Part shown: positions 6,348 through 12,993 of the stretch, piece after piece
Layout of the letters: every line of letters begins with the position of its first letter
How positions within the stretch are numbered: position 1 is the first letter of the stretch
Assembly: GCA_934661105.1 (NCBI GenBank)
Contig: CAKUIV010000047.1
Coordinates: 1 to 13,061, forward strand
Origin: an uncultured Ellagibacter sp.
GTDB lineage: Bacteria > Actinomycetota > Coriobacteriia > Coriobacteriales > Eggerthellaceae
DNA: 13,061 nucleotides
Direction: 5' to 3'
The notes under the pieces: model-generated
What the model was told of the DNA's origin: nothing
Seen by the model: the letters and a program-made list of their open reading frames with translations, nothing else
Database searches by the model: none
Translations under genes and position numbers: made by a program

Positions 6348-7577
6348 ATGCAAACGCAGTCGATCCCCTATCTCACCCTCCGTCCGGAAATCGAGAAGAG
6401 CATCCGGGAAGACAATCGCCTCGGACGCGAAAGCCCCTGGCGCTGCGACGACGCCCGCGTGCTCCGTCGCGAAGAGAACCCGCACGACGAGGCGACCGTG
6501 ATGCGGCCGGCCTTCGCGCGCGACATCGAGAAGATCATGAACGTGCCCGCCTACAACCGCTACGCCGGCAAAACCCAGGTCTTCTCGCTCGTGGAGAACG
6601 ACGATATCTGTCGGCGTGGGCTCCATGTGCAGCTCGTGAGCCGCATCGCGCGCAACATCGGACGTCTGCTCGGGTTGAACTGCGAGCTCATCGAGGCGAT
6701 CGCGCTCGGCCACGACGTGGGGCACACGCCGTTCGGCCACGCAGGCGAACGGTTCCTCTCGGCCTGCTATCACGAGCGCACGGGGCGCTATTTCAATCAC
6801 AACGTGCATTCGGTGCGCGTGCTCGATCAACTCTACCGTCGCAACCTGAGTTTGCAGACGCTCGACGGCGTGCTCTGCCATAACGGCGAGTTCGCACAGC
6901 AGGTGCTGAAAACGGGAACGACGCGTTCGTTCGACGAGCTCGACGCGCTCGTCGAGGCATGCGTGGCCGACGAGCGCACGATCAAGACGCTGCGTCCCTC
7001 CACTCTCGAGGGATGCGTCGTGCGCGTGGCCGACATGATCGCCTACATCGGCAAGGATCGCCAGGATGCGATCGACATGGGCGCGATCGAGGGCTACGAG
7101 GGCTTCGAGACGACGGTGATGGGAACGCGAAACGCGCAGATCATCAACAACCTCACGGTCGACATCGTGAACGAAAGCTACGGACGCGACCGAATCGCGC
7201 TTTCAGAGGAGATGTTTTGCGACCTGAAACGCGCGAAACGGCAGAACTACGAGCTCATTTACAACCGCGAGGGGCTCGCCACGAAAAGCGGCCCGACGAT
7301 AGCCGGAATGTTCGAGGAAATGTACGAGCGCCTGCTCACCGACCTTCTCGCCGGAAACGAGGAGTCGGCGGTGTTCAAGCATCACGTCGACTACCTCGCG
7401 CAGAAGTCGTTCTCGCTTTCGCGGGAAGGCTACGTGAACGGCACGGAGCCGAACCAGATCGTCGTCGACTACATCGCCTCGATGACCGACGACTACTTCA
7501 TGGCGCTCTACCGTGCGCTTTTCCCCGAAAGCGATCACGCCGTCTCTCTCAGGGGCTACTGCGCCGATTTGGCGTAA
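6348..7577 (+). CDS. dgt: Deoxyguanosinetriphosphate triphosphohydrolase (HD-domain dNTPase)
   Basis: Hydrolyses dGTP (or other dNTPs) to nucleoside and triphosphate, adjusting dNTP pools. The protein is 409 aa. The HD metal-binding set is visible as His93 (GLHVQLVSRIARNIG), His122-Asp123 (LGHDVGHTPFGHAGE) and Asp229 (VADMIAYIGKDRQDAID), in the order and spacing of the Dgt family. The C-terminal half is helical and carries the family's usual substrate-pocket region. I start at the ATG at 6348, with GAAAGG 7 nt upstream and downstream of the predicted transcription start. The upstream extension to 6219 is not protein-like. In many actinobacteria dgt lies directly upstream of dnaG in the same direction. 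Here it is divergent from the dnaG unit. Substrate preference cannot be read from sequence. Confidence 0.93.
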   Translation: MQTQSIPYLTLRPEIEKSIREDNRLGRESPWRCDDARVLRREENPHDEATVMRPAFARDIEKIMNVPAYNRYAGKTQVFSLVENDDICRRGLHVQLVSRIARNIGRLLGLNCELIEAIALGHDVGHTPFGHAGERFLSACYHERTGRYFNHNVHSVRVLDQLYRRNLSLQTLDGVLCHNGEFAQQVLKTGTTRSFDELDALVEACVADERTIKTLRPSTLEGCVVRVADMIAYIGKDRQDAIDMGAIEGYEGFETTVMGTRNAQIINNLTVDIVNESYGRDRIALSEEMFCDLKRAKRQNYELIYNREGLATKSGPTIAGMFEEMYERLLTDLLAGNEESAVFKHHVDYLAQKSFSLSREGYVNGTEPNQIVVDYIASMTDDYFMALYRALFPESDHAVSLRGYCADLA

Positions 7578-7610
7578 GGACGCACGCGAGGGGGGTCGCA
7601 CGCGATCCGG

Positions 7611-8087
7611 CTAGCCCTCGAACCCAAGGTCGAGGACGAGCGAATCGCCGTCGGCGGCAGAGGTCGCCAGCTCGTCGCAACGCTCGTTTTCGGGGTGGCC
7701 CGCATGCCCCTTCACCCAGACGAACGTCACCTCATGGGGCTTTTTCGCCTCGAGCAGCCGTTTCCACAAATCGGAGTTCTTCACCGGCTCCTTCTTCGCA
7801 TTCTTCCACCCGCGCTTGAGCCAGCCGTCGACCCAGTGCTGGTTGAACGCGTTCACCACGTATTGGGAGTCCGAATGGACCTCGACCGTGCAGGGGCGCT
7901 TGAGCGCCTCGAGCGCGACGATGACGCCGAGAAGCTCCATGCGGTTGTTCGTCGTGGTGGCGAACCCTTGGGAAAGCTCGCGTTCGTGAAGCTCGCCTTT
8001 CGAGTCGATGAACTGGAGGATCGCGCCGTACCCTCCGCGCCCGGGGTTGCCGCGCGAAGCGCCGTCGGTGTAGATGGTGACGTGCAT
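7611..8087 (-). CDS. rnhA: Ribonuclease HI
   Basis: Cleaves RNA in RNA-DNA hybrids: primer removal, R-loop resolution. At 158 aa it matches the usual 150-160. Active-site residues are all present: Asp8 (YTDGASRGNPG), Glu51 (NNRMELLG), Asp73 (HSDSQYV), His128 (WVKGHAGH) and Asp138 (ERCDEL). The basic-protrusion/handle region is present (HWVDGWLKRGWKNAKKEPVKN, about 84-104), as in E. coli-type RNase HI. The ATG at 8087 has GAAAGG 6 nt upstream. A longer frame back to 8468 only overlaps the ATPase gene and is rejected. It converges on dgt with a 33-nt gap in which I see no clear terminator. A strong hairpin separates it from the ATPase gene upstream. Confidence 0.96.
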   Translation of the reverse strand: MHVTIYTDGASRGNPGRGGYGAILQFIDSKGELHERELSQGFATTTNNRMELLGVIVALEALKRPCTVEVHSDSQYVVNAFNQHWVDGWLKRGWKNAKKEPVKNSDLWKRLLEAKKPHEVTFVWVKGHAGHPENERCDELATSAADGDSLVLDLGFEG

Positions 8088-8110
8088 GGAAACCTTTCCG
8101 TGATGCGATT

Positions 8111-8151
8111 GCAAGAAGGCCGGGCCCCGACAACCTCGGGACCCGGCCTTC
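8111..8151 (-). terminator. Strong hairpin, probable terminator after the P-type ATPase gene
   Basis: 8115-8124 pairs with 8142-8151 (10 bp, GAAGGCCGGG/CCCGGCCTTC). After one C/A mismatch, 8126-8130 pairs with 8136-8140 (5 bp) around a 5-nt loop. On the minus strand the stem ends in CTTCTTGC, a short U-containing tail. On the plus strand it is followed by an A-rich stretch, so minus-strand termination is the better reading. It lies about 50 nt after the ATPase stop. The weak U-tract means some read-through into rnhA is possible. Confidence 0.6.
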
Positions 8152-8199
8152 AAACGATACCCTAACGCGTGCGATTGCGCATGCCGCGTCGAGCAGAAG

Positions 8200-10281
8200 C
8201 TACAAATTGTACGAACGCGACGAATGCATGCTGAGCGCGATCGTCGAGGCGTTGTGCAGAAGCGAGGACGTCTGCGGCGTGATGACGCCGCCGATGCCGC
8301 CCGCAAGCAGCGCTGTGTTGATGCCGATCGTCTGGGCGAAGGTGCTGTCGAGACGATCCATGAGGCTTTGCGAAAGCTTGCGCATCTTGACGAGCGATTG
8401 CAGATCGCCCTGCGTGAGCGTGATGTCGGCCACCTCCTTGGCGATGGCCGTGCCCTGCCCCATCGCAACGCCGACGGTGGCCGCGGAAAGCGCGGGCGAG
8501 TCGTTCACGCCGTCGCCGACCATGACAACCTTGCGGCCCTGGGCCTTCAGGTCCTCCACGACCGCATGCTTGCCTTCGGGAAGCATGTTCGCGCGGAATT
8601 CGGTGATGCCGGCAGCGTTCGCGATGCGCTCGGCGGTTTTCTCGTTGTCGCCGGTGAGCATGACGATGTGCTCGAACCCAAGTTCGCGCAGTTCCGACAC
8701 GGCCTGCGCCACGCCCGGCTTGAGCGGATCCTCGATGCCGATGACGCCGACGAGGTCGCCGTCGACCGCGAGGAAGAGCGGGGAGAGCCCCTGGGTCTTC
8801 TCGTCGATCAGCGCTTGTTGCTCGTCGGACACGATGACGTTTTCGTCCTCGACGACGAAGTGCTTCGAGCCGATGACGACGCGCTTGCCATCAAGCGAGC
8901 TCGCGATGCCGTGCGCGACGATGTACTCCACCGCCGCATGGCGCTCACGATGCTCAAGACCCTGTTCGGCAGCGGCGCGGACGACGGCGCGGGCAACCGG
9001 ATGCGGGAAGTGCTCCTCGAGGCACGCGGCGAAGCGCAGAACCTCGTCTGCGTCCCACCCGTCAAGCGGAAGCACGCACTTCACCTCGGGGGTCGCCTCG
9101 GTCAAGGTGCCCGTCTTGTCGAACACGATGGTGTCGGCTGCGGCGAACGCCTCGAAATGTTTGGACCCCTTCACGGTGAAGCCCGCCTTGGCGGCTTGGC
9201 TCATCGCCGAGAGCACGGAGATGGAGCCGGTGAGCTTGAGCGCGCACGAGTAGTCGACCATAAGCGCAGCCGAGGTCTTCACGAGGCTCTTCGTGGTGAG
9301 GGCCACGATGCCGGCAAGCAGGAAGTTCCATGGGACGATGCGGTCGGCCAAACGCTCGCGCTTGGTCTGCGCATCGGACTTCAAGCTCTCCGACATCTCG
9401 ACGAGCGACACGATCGAACGAAGCTTCGTCTCGCCCGAGGCAGCGCGAACGCGAACGAAGATCTCGCCCTCCTCGACCGCCGTGCCGGCGAACACGTCGT
9501 CGCCGACCGTGCGCTCGACGGCCAGGGGCTCGCCGGTGAGCGTGGACTGGTTCACCATCGCCACACCGCGTTCGACCACGCCGTCGACGCAGACGGGCAT
9601 GCCGGTTCGGACGGCGATGAGATCGCCCGACTTCAGCTCGGCAACGGGCGTCATGATCTCCTCATCGCCCACGACGAGCTGGGCGTTTTCGGGAGTTCCG
9701 AGCAGCGAGTAGATGAGCTGGTTCTCGGAGCGGGCGCGCGTGTAGTCCTCAAGCGTCTCGCCCAGATCGAGCAGGAACATGGTCGATCCAGCGGTCATGA
9801 AATCGCCCTTGACGAACGAGATGCCGATGGCCGCGGCGTCGAGCACGGGCACGTCGAGCTTGCCCTTCGCGAGCGAGCGCAAAGCGGCGAACAAGAACGT
9901 GCGGTAGTGCCATACGGTGAACGCGGTGCGGATCGGCGCCGGGAGGAACCAGCGGCGCGCGTAATGCGAGCCGACGAGCCAGGCGATGTCCATGAGCAGC
10001 GAATGGGTGCGCACGGAAAGCGCCGTCGGGCACGAGGAACGGGCCTTGTCGATGGCGGCCGCATCGATCGCCTCCATGGCGGCAAGCACCGCGGTACGGC
10101 CCTCTTGCCCGCCATGATAGGAAACGGCGAGCGAGCCGATGCGCGGGTACACCTTCGCCTCATCCGCGAACGGGCAGGCGAGCATGACCGACTCGAGCGC
10201 ATCGACGTCGCTTTCGGGCACGTGCCCGTACAGCTTCACGCGCACGCGCCCTGGGATTTCATGGTCAATCGAGCATTTCAT
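8200..10281 (-). CDS. Atypical P1B-type metal-transporting ATPase (candidate FezB-like/P1B-6)
   Basis: An integral membrane metal pump of 693 aa. It has the full P-type machinery: actuator TGE at 249-251, phosphorylated Asp388 in DKTGT, nucleotide-binding His427-Pro428, TGDN at 543-546 and GDGVND at 589-594. The TM4 ion-binding motif, normally CPC, SPC or CPH, is instead Tyr-Ser-Cys-Ala-Leu-Lys at 344-349, with no proline. The N-terminal about 75 residues resemble an HMA fold (IPGRVRVKL, then VYPRIGSLAVSY) but lack the CxxC metal site and carry an Arg motif instead. The C-terminus keeps LHNASTIALSMHSSR. The overall layout resembles CtpC-like pumps. Loss of CPC and the Arg-type N-terminus fit the P1B-6 group that includes FezB. 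It starts 5 nt after a small membrane-type gene, so they are coupled. The metal transported cannot be assigned from sequence; iron is my favoured inference. Confidence 0.93.
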   Translation of the reverse strand: MKCSIDHEIPGRVRVKLYGHVPESDVDALESVMLACPFADEAKVYPRIGSLAVSYHGGQEGRTAVLAAMEAIDAAAIDKARSSCPTALSVRTHSLLMDIAWLVGSHYARRWFLPAPIRTAFTVWHYRTFLFAALRSLAKGKLDVPVLDAAAIGISFVKGDFMTAGSTMFLLDLGETLEDYTRARSENQLIYSLLGTPENAQLVVGDEEIMTPVAELKSGDLIAVRTGMPVCVDGVVERGVAMVNQSTLTGEPLAVERTVGDDVFAGTAVEEGEIFVRVRAASGETKLRSIVSLVEMSESLKSDAQTKRERLADRIVPWNFLLAGIVALTTKSLVKTSAALMVDYSCALKLTGSISVLSAMSQAAKAGFTVKGSKHFEAFAAADTIVFDKTGTLTEATPEVKCVLPLDGWDADEVLRFAACLEEHFPHPVARAVVRAAAEQGLEHRERHAAVEYIVAHGIASSLDGKRVVIGSKHFVVEDENVIVSDEQQALIDEKTQGLSPLFLAVDGDLVGVIGIEDPLKPGVAQAVSELRELGFEHIVMLTGDNEKTAERIANAAGITEFRANMLPEGKHAVVEDLKAQGRKVVMVGDGVNDSPALSAATVGVAMGQGTAIAKEVADITLTQGDLQSLVKMRKLSQSLMDRLDSTFAQTIGINTALLAGGIGGVITPQTSSLLHNASTIALSMHSSRSYNL

Positions 10282-10286
10282 GGGAG

Positions 10287-10547
10287 TTACTTCGCCGCTT
10301 CAGCGGTTTGCGCCTCGGCCTTCTCGTTCTGAGAGAGGTTGATGTAGTTGGCTTCGGCCATGATGTCGTCGACCTGAGCCTTCGCCTGCTCGACGATGTT
10401 CTGGTAGCCCTGCTTCACCTGCAGTCCCTTGGCAACGCCCTGAACGTAGCACTTCTTGGCGGTCTTGGAAGTAAGGGCCTTGAGGCCGAGCGTGCCGGCG
10501 AGGAAGCCGGAACCGACGAGCAGCGCGTTGAACGTTTTCTTCTCCAT
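10287..10547 (-). CDS. Small hydrophobic-N-terminus GxxxG protein paired with the P1B ATPase
   Basis: The protein is 86 aa. A hydrophobic glycine-rich segment covers about 8-24 (LLVGSGFLAGTLGLKAL), with GxxxG at 14-18 and a second GxxxG at 37-41. A Lys/Thr/Cys turn (TSKTAKKCYVQG) follows, then an amphipathic helix (about 42-66) and an Ala/Glu/Gln-rich tail. It looks like the small proteins (DUF6110-like, from memory) that travel with atypical P1B ATPases. It is also reminiscent of FezA, the membrane partner of FezB in ferrosome formation. Both links are inference. I choose the ATG at 10547 because AAAGG lies 9 nt upstream; the ATG at 10556 would touch the ribosome-binding site. It is the first gene of the two-gene unit and is followed by the ATPase after 5 nt. 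Confidence 0.85.
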   Translation of the reverse strand: MEKKTFNALLVGSGFLAGTLGLKALTSKTAKKCYVQGVAKGLQVKQGYQNIVEQAKAQVDDIMAEANYINLSQNEKAEAQTAEAAK

Positions 10548-10721
10548 GATAAGCATCCTTTCGATTGGCGGGTAGTTCGAAGCGAACGTAGTCGCGTCGA
10601 ACTTCTTCGCCCGTTAGATTACTGCAAACAATTGGTAAAGGCGATACCGGACGGCAGCTATTACAAAAAGTGTTCATCCGTAAGAAGCAGAAAACTGCGC
10701 AGGATTGTTCACATGATTATA
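10548..10721 (-). promoter_or_regulatory. Promoter and about 160-nt leader of the small protein-ATPase operon
   Basis: On the minus strand a perfect TATAAT (10721-10716) sits in an AT-rich patch (10701-10735) that stands out from the GC-rich surroundings. No good -35 is seen at 16-18 nt, which fits activation or repression by a regulator. The implied leader (about 10709-10548) contains GTTCG-AAG-CGAAC (10575-10587) and AGTTCG (10574-10579)/CGAACT (10598-10603), which can form alternative small hairpins. I match it to no known riboswitch. TGTTCA occurs at 10671-10676, 10706-10711 and 10730-10735, the last two flanking the -10. Confidence 0.45.
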
Positions 10722-10749
10722 TTATGACATGTTCATGCGATGAGCAGGT

Positions 10750-10761
10750 GCTTTGCAAAGC
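10750..10761. promoter_or_regulatory. 12-bp perfect palindrome upstream of the ATPase operon promoter
   Basis: GCTTTGCAAAGC is an exact palindrome about 30 bp upstream of the TATAAT at 10716-10721, in the gap after the LuxR gene. Its position suits an activator site, but it may be chance. Confidence 0.25.
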
Positions 10762-10842
10762 TGAAGGACACGAGTGCCCGAACCGAAGGGCGGCAAACGA
10801 CCTGCCAGCTGAGACGAAAACGACCCATGGAGCGCAGGTGCC

Positions 10843-12378
10843 CTACACGTCCGCCTCGCACAGGTCGATCAGCTCTTGACGGCTATGGACGCCGCATTTC
10901 GCATAAATCCGGCGCAAATGGGTGTCGGCCGTGCTTTTGGAAACGCAAAGTTCCGCCGCGATGCGCTCGGCCGTTCGCCCTTTAAGGGCAAGAGGCAGCA
11001 CCTCGGTTTCGCGAGGGGAAAGCGCCGCGCGTCGCGCGATCGCCGTGCATATCTCCTCGAAGCGATCGACCTTCGTGGCCGCCACGGTAAGCGCGCTGAA
11101 ATCCTGCTCGGTGAAGAGAAAGAGGTACGCCACGAGCGCGCCGAGCCCCGCAAGCGCGACCATGAGGCTTTCCGACTCGCCTTTCACGCACACGATATCG
11201 ATCGCGTTCGCAAGAGCGATGCCGATGAACTCGCCCGCGAACAAGGCGGCGTAGCCGCGCGAGAATATCCTCGCTGCGTCGATGTTGCCAAGCCTCGTCA
11301 TCACGAGGAAAAGCGCGCCGAGCACCACCATCACCGACAGGAAGCCCGAAACGACGACCGCCTCGCCGGGAACGCCCATGCCTTCAAGAACATCGACGAA
11401 GAGAAAGCCCCCGAGCAGGAGAAGCGCGGCGAGGCGATAGGCGCCGTCGATCGGCCCTTTGCCCGCACCTTGCGCGACTTCCCTGCCCTTCGACACGATG
11501 AGCGCGCCGATGTCGAAAAGAGACGGATCAGCCGCATCCTTGCGAACACCACCGGCGCGACCGGCGGGTTCGACCACCTGCAAAGCCGCGATGCAGTACA
11601 AGATGAAAAGAAGGAACGTCACGGGAAGCGATGGGGTCGATGCCATCCCAGGGTCGGATCCGAACGTGAGCATGATGCCGGTCGCCGCGCCGTAAAGCGC
11701 CGTTCCCGCGAAGATGCGGTCGGTGAAGCGCGAAAGCTCACCGCGGGACGCATTCGCGTCGTCGTTCGAGCCGGACGCAGCTGGGCGATCGTTTTCGCTC
11801 GAACCCTCAGCGCGCAAGGATCCGGGCACGCCGATGCGCAGAAGCGAAAGGGCGCTCACGACGGGCAGTGCAGACAAAAGCAGCTCCGATCGGGGAACAT
11901 ACGGCATAAGGCCCGCCCCCACGACGAAGCAGACGGCAGCGCCGAGCGCCGAGCCGATAAAGAAGATGGGGACTGAATGCTCGATAGGAACCGACCCGAG
12001 GGCTCGCCCCCACATCGCCACAACGAGCGAGCACGGGAAACCGAGAAGCGCGCCTTCGGCAACCATGGCGATCGCGCCCGATTCCGAAACGAGACACGAA
12101 ACGACGAAGGCCGCCGCGAGAACGATCGAGCATACGAGAAGCGAGCGCTTCGAGAGAAGAGAACGCTCGAGCGAGGAGGACGCGCGGACGATCAGAGCGA
12201 ACGCGCAGGCCATGAAGAGAAGCATGCACGCGATGTCGCCCCGCTCGAAGCGGACGATGCCCAAATCGAGCATGCGGTTCGGGCCGATGTAGAGAAGCGA
12301 CACGATGAAGCCCTGAAGGCATGAGAAGCCGCAAATCGCCCGCCGTGCGAAAACGACGCTTTCCCGCTTCTCCGCCAC
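10843..12378 (-). CDS. LuxR-family regulator with a large N-terminal membrane domain
   Basis: A 511-aa membrane-embedded transcription regulator. About 12 hydrophobic segments span residues 12-440 in two halves, separated by a polar Ser/Asn/Asp/Glu-rich linker (about 187-222); a further polar loop sits at about 273-320. A LuxR/GerE helix-turn-helix fills the C-terminus (453-511: LSPRETEVLPLALKGRTAERI, then VSKSTADTHLRRIYAKCGVHS), with the usual E-x-E-V-L start and T-V/A-x-x-H recognition helix. No response-regulator receiver domain is present. Proteins of this build are numerous in Eggerthellaceae and are presumed to sense small molecules or membrane state and bind DNA from the membrane. The GTG start at 12378 has AAGGGG 6 nt upstream. 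It is transcribed alone or reads toward the metal-ATPase unit 295 nt downstream. I see no terminator between, so it may regulate that unit; this is speculative. Confidence 0.92.
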   Translation of the reverse strand: MAEKRESVVFARRAICGFSCLQGFIVSLLYIGPNRMLDLGIVRFERGDIACMLLFMACAFALIVRASSSLERSLLSKRSLLVCSIVLAAAFVVSCLVSESGAIAMVAEGALLGFPCSLVVAMWGRALGSVPIEHSVPIFFIGSALGAAVCFVVGAGLMPYVPRSELLLSALPVVSALSLLRIGVPGSLRAEGSSENDRPAASGSNDDANASRGELSRFTDRIFAGTALYGAATGIMLTFGSDPGMASTPSLPVTFLLFILYCIAALQVVEPAGRAGGVRKDAADPSLFDIGALIVSKGREVAQGAGKGPIDGAYRLAALLLLGGFLFVDVLEGMGVPGEAVVVSGFLSVMVVLGALFLVMTRLGNIDAARIFSRGYAALFAGEFIGIALANAIDIVCVKGESESLMVALAGLGALVAYLFLFTEQDFSALTVAATKVDRFEEICTAIARRAALSPRETEVLPLALKGRTAERIAAELCVSKSTADTHLRRIYAKCGVHSRQELIDLCEADV

Positions 12379-12408
12379 GCAACGCCCCTTCGCTTTCCAA
12401 CGTTTCCA

Positions 12409-12432
12409 GCGCGTCGCTTACGCTCGACGCGC
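12409..12432. promoter_or_regulatory. 8-bp inverted repeat in the luxR-type gene leader
   Basis: GCGCGTCG (12409-12416) and CGACGCGC (12425-12432) are exact inverted copies around an 8-nt loop, lying between the predicted -10 and the ribosome-binding site. As RNA it is a stable hairpin. As DNA it is a dyad of the kind LuxR-type dimers bind, so autoregulation is possible. Confidence 0.45.
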
Positions 12433-12448
12433 ATTCCTTTCAGATTCC

Positions 12449-12457
12449 ATGATACCA
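12449..12457 (-). promoter_or_regulatory. Extended -10 promoter of the LuxR-type gene
   Basis: On the minus strand TGG (12457-12455) precedes TATCAT (12454-12449; 5 of 6). No -35 of quality is visible. Start would be near 12442, with a leader of about 64 nt. It lies just after the tatA terminator. Prediction by eye. Confidence 0.45.
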
Positions 12458-12470
12458 GCAGGATGCCCCC

Positions 12471-12509
12471 AAAAAGGAAAGGCACACAGGTTGTAGGGCC
12501 TGCGTGCCT
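12471..12509 (-). terminator. Intrinsic terminator of tatA
   Basis: 12480-12485 pairs with 12504-12509 (AGGCAC/GTGCCT). After an A/C mismatch, CAGG (12487-12490) pairs with CCTG (12499-12502) around an 8-nt loop. On the minus strand the stem runs straight into TTTCCTTTTT. It starts about 30 nt after the tatA stop. Confidence 0.75.
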
Positions 12510-12540
12510 CATGGGAAGGTAAGTTGAAAGGTTGGCGGCG

Positions 12541-12816
12541 TTACGCGACGGATTTCTTGACGACGCGCTTCTTGGCGGGCTTTTCCGCCGGTTCCTCGTC
12601 GGCGTCGTCGAGCTCGGCGGTTTCCTTCACGGCCGCTGCGTCATCGTCTGCAGCCTCCGCGGCCTCCTTTTTATTCGAGCCCAGGCCTTCGCGGAGTCCC
12701 TTCACCGACTTGCCGATGGCACTGCCGAGCTTCGGGAGGTTCTTCGGCCCGAAGATGAGAAGAACGACGACGAGGATGATGAGAAGCTCGGGGGTTCCCA
12801 TGCCGAGGATTTTCAT
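12541..12816 (-). CDS. tatA: Sec-independent protein translocase subunit TatA
   Basis: Pore-forming subunit of the twin-arginine system that exports folded, often cofactor-bearing proteins across the membrane. It is 91 aa. A short transmembrane helix with the polar Glu10 (about 8-22) is followed by the FG hinge (22-23), LPKLG (27-31) and an amphipathic helix (about 32-46), the standard TatA/E arrangement. The tail is an acidic stretch (DDDAAAVKETAELDDADEE) ending in a basic KPAKKRVVKK cluster. TatA and TatB are hard to separate by eye, but FGP-x-LP and the short length favour TatA. The ATG at 12816 has AAAGGAG 6 nt upstream. Longer frames to 12915 or 12952 lack protein character. No tatC or tatB lies beside it in the window. 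Confidence 0.93.
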   Translation of the reverse strand: MKILGMGTPELLIILVVVLLIFGPKNLPKLGSAIGKSVKGLREGLGSNKKEAAEAADDDAAAVKETAELDDADEEPAEKPAKKRVVKKSVA

Positions 12817-12912
12817 GTTGCGCTCCTTTATGCGATTGCGTTTCGTCTGACGCCCCGAAGTATCGCGGCAACCGGCAGCACAGACCATCGTGCAAACACA
12901 TGATTTTGCCCG

Positions 12913-12958
12913 CATGACAAGAAAATCCTCTTGTCATGTATTTACGTGACAAGAGGAT
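12913..12958 (-). terminator. Terminator hairpin with an extra inverted copy (alternating stems)
   Basis: 12925-12936 (ATCCTCTTGTCA) pairs perfectly with 12947-12958 (TGACAAGAGGAT). The stem extends inward by GU, GC and TA pairs to a 4-nt loop, about 15 bp in all. On the minus strand it is followed by TTTCTTGT, an intrinsic terminator for the gene entering from the right, about 36 nt after its stop. A third copy, CATGACAAGA (12913-12922), pairs equally well with 12929-12938, so the middle segment can fold with either neighbour. Confidence 0.75.
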
Positions 12959-12993
12959 AATACCTGCTCAAAAGCTTGAAAAGCGATATGAGC

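Noticed and set aside
7578..7610. Shared terminator between convergent dgt and rnhA
   Set aside because: Only 33 nt with no stable stem or T-tract on either strand.
8088..8468. A 127-residue N-terminal extension of RNase HI
   Set aside because: It is Arg/Ser-rich, runs through the terminator hairpin and overlaps the ATPase gene; the standard RNase HI N-terminus begins at 8087.
8224..10332. A 702-codon plus-strand open frame opposite the P-type ATPase
   Set aside because: It is the antisense shadow of a GC-rich gene. The translation is Arg/His/Asp/Gly-rich without domains, while the minus strand carries every P-type ATPase motif.
10780..10802. Terminator for the LuxR gene (GCCC ... GGGC near 10777-10795)
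   Set aside because: Only a 4-5 bp stem and no U-rich tail on the minus strand.
10670..10879. A 69-codon plus-strand frame between the small gene and the LuxR gene
   Set aside because: No ribosome-binding site, unremarkable composition, runs into the LuxR gene in antisense.
10876..11976. A 366-codon plus-strand open frame opposite the LuxR-type gene
   Set aside because: Highly charged low-complexity translation typical of the reverse of a GC-rich membrane-protein gene.
12817..12952. Longer TatA starts at 12915 or 12952
   Set aside because: The extra residues are Cys/Arg-rich and not found in TatA proteins; AAAGGAG precedes the ATG at 12816.
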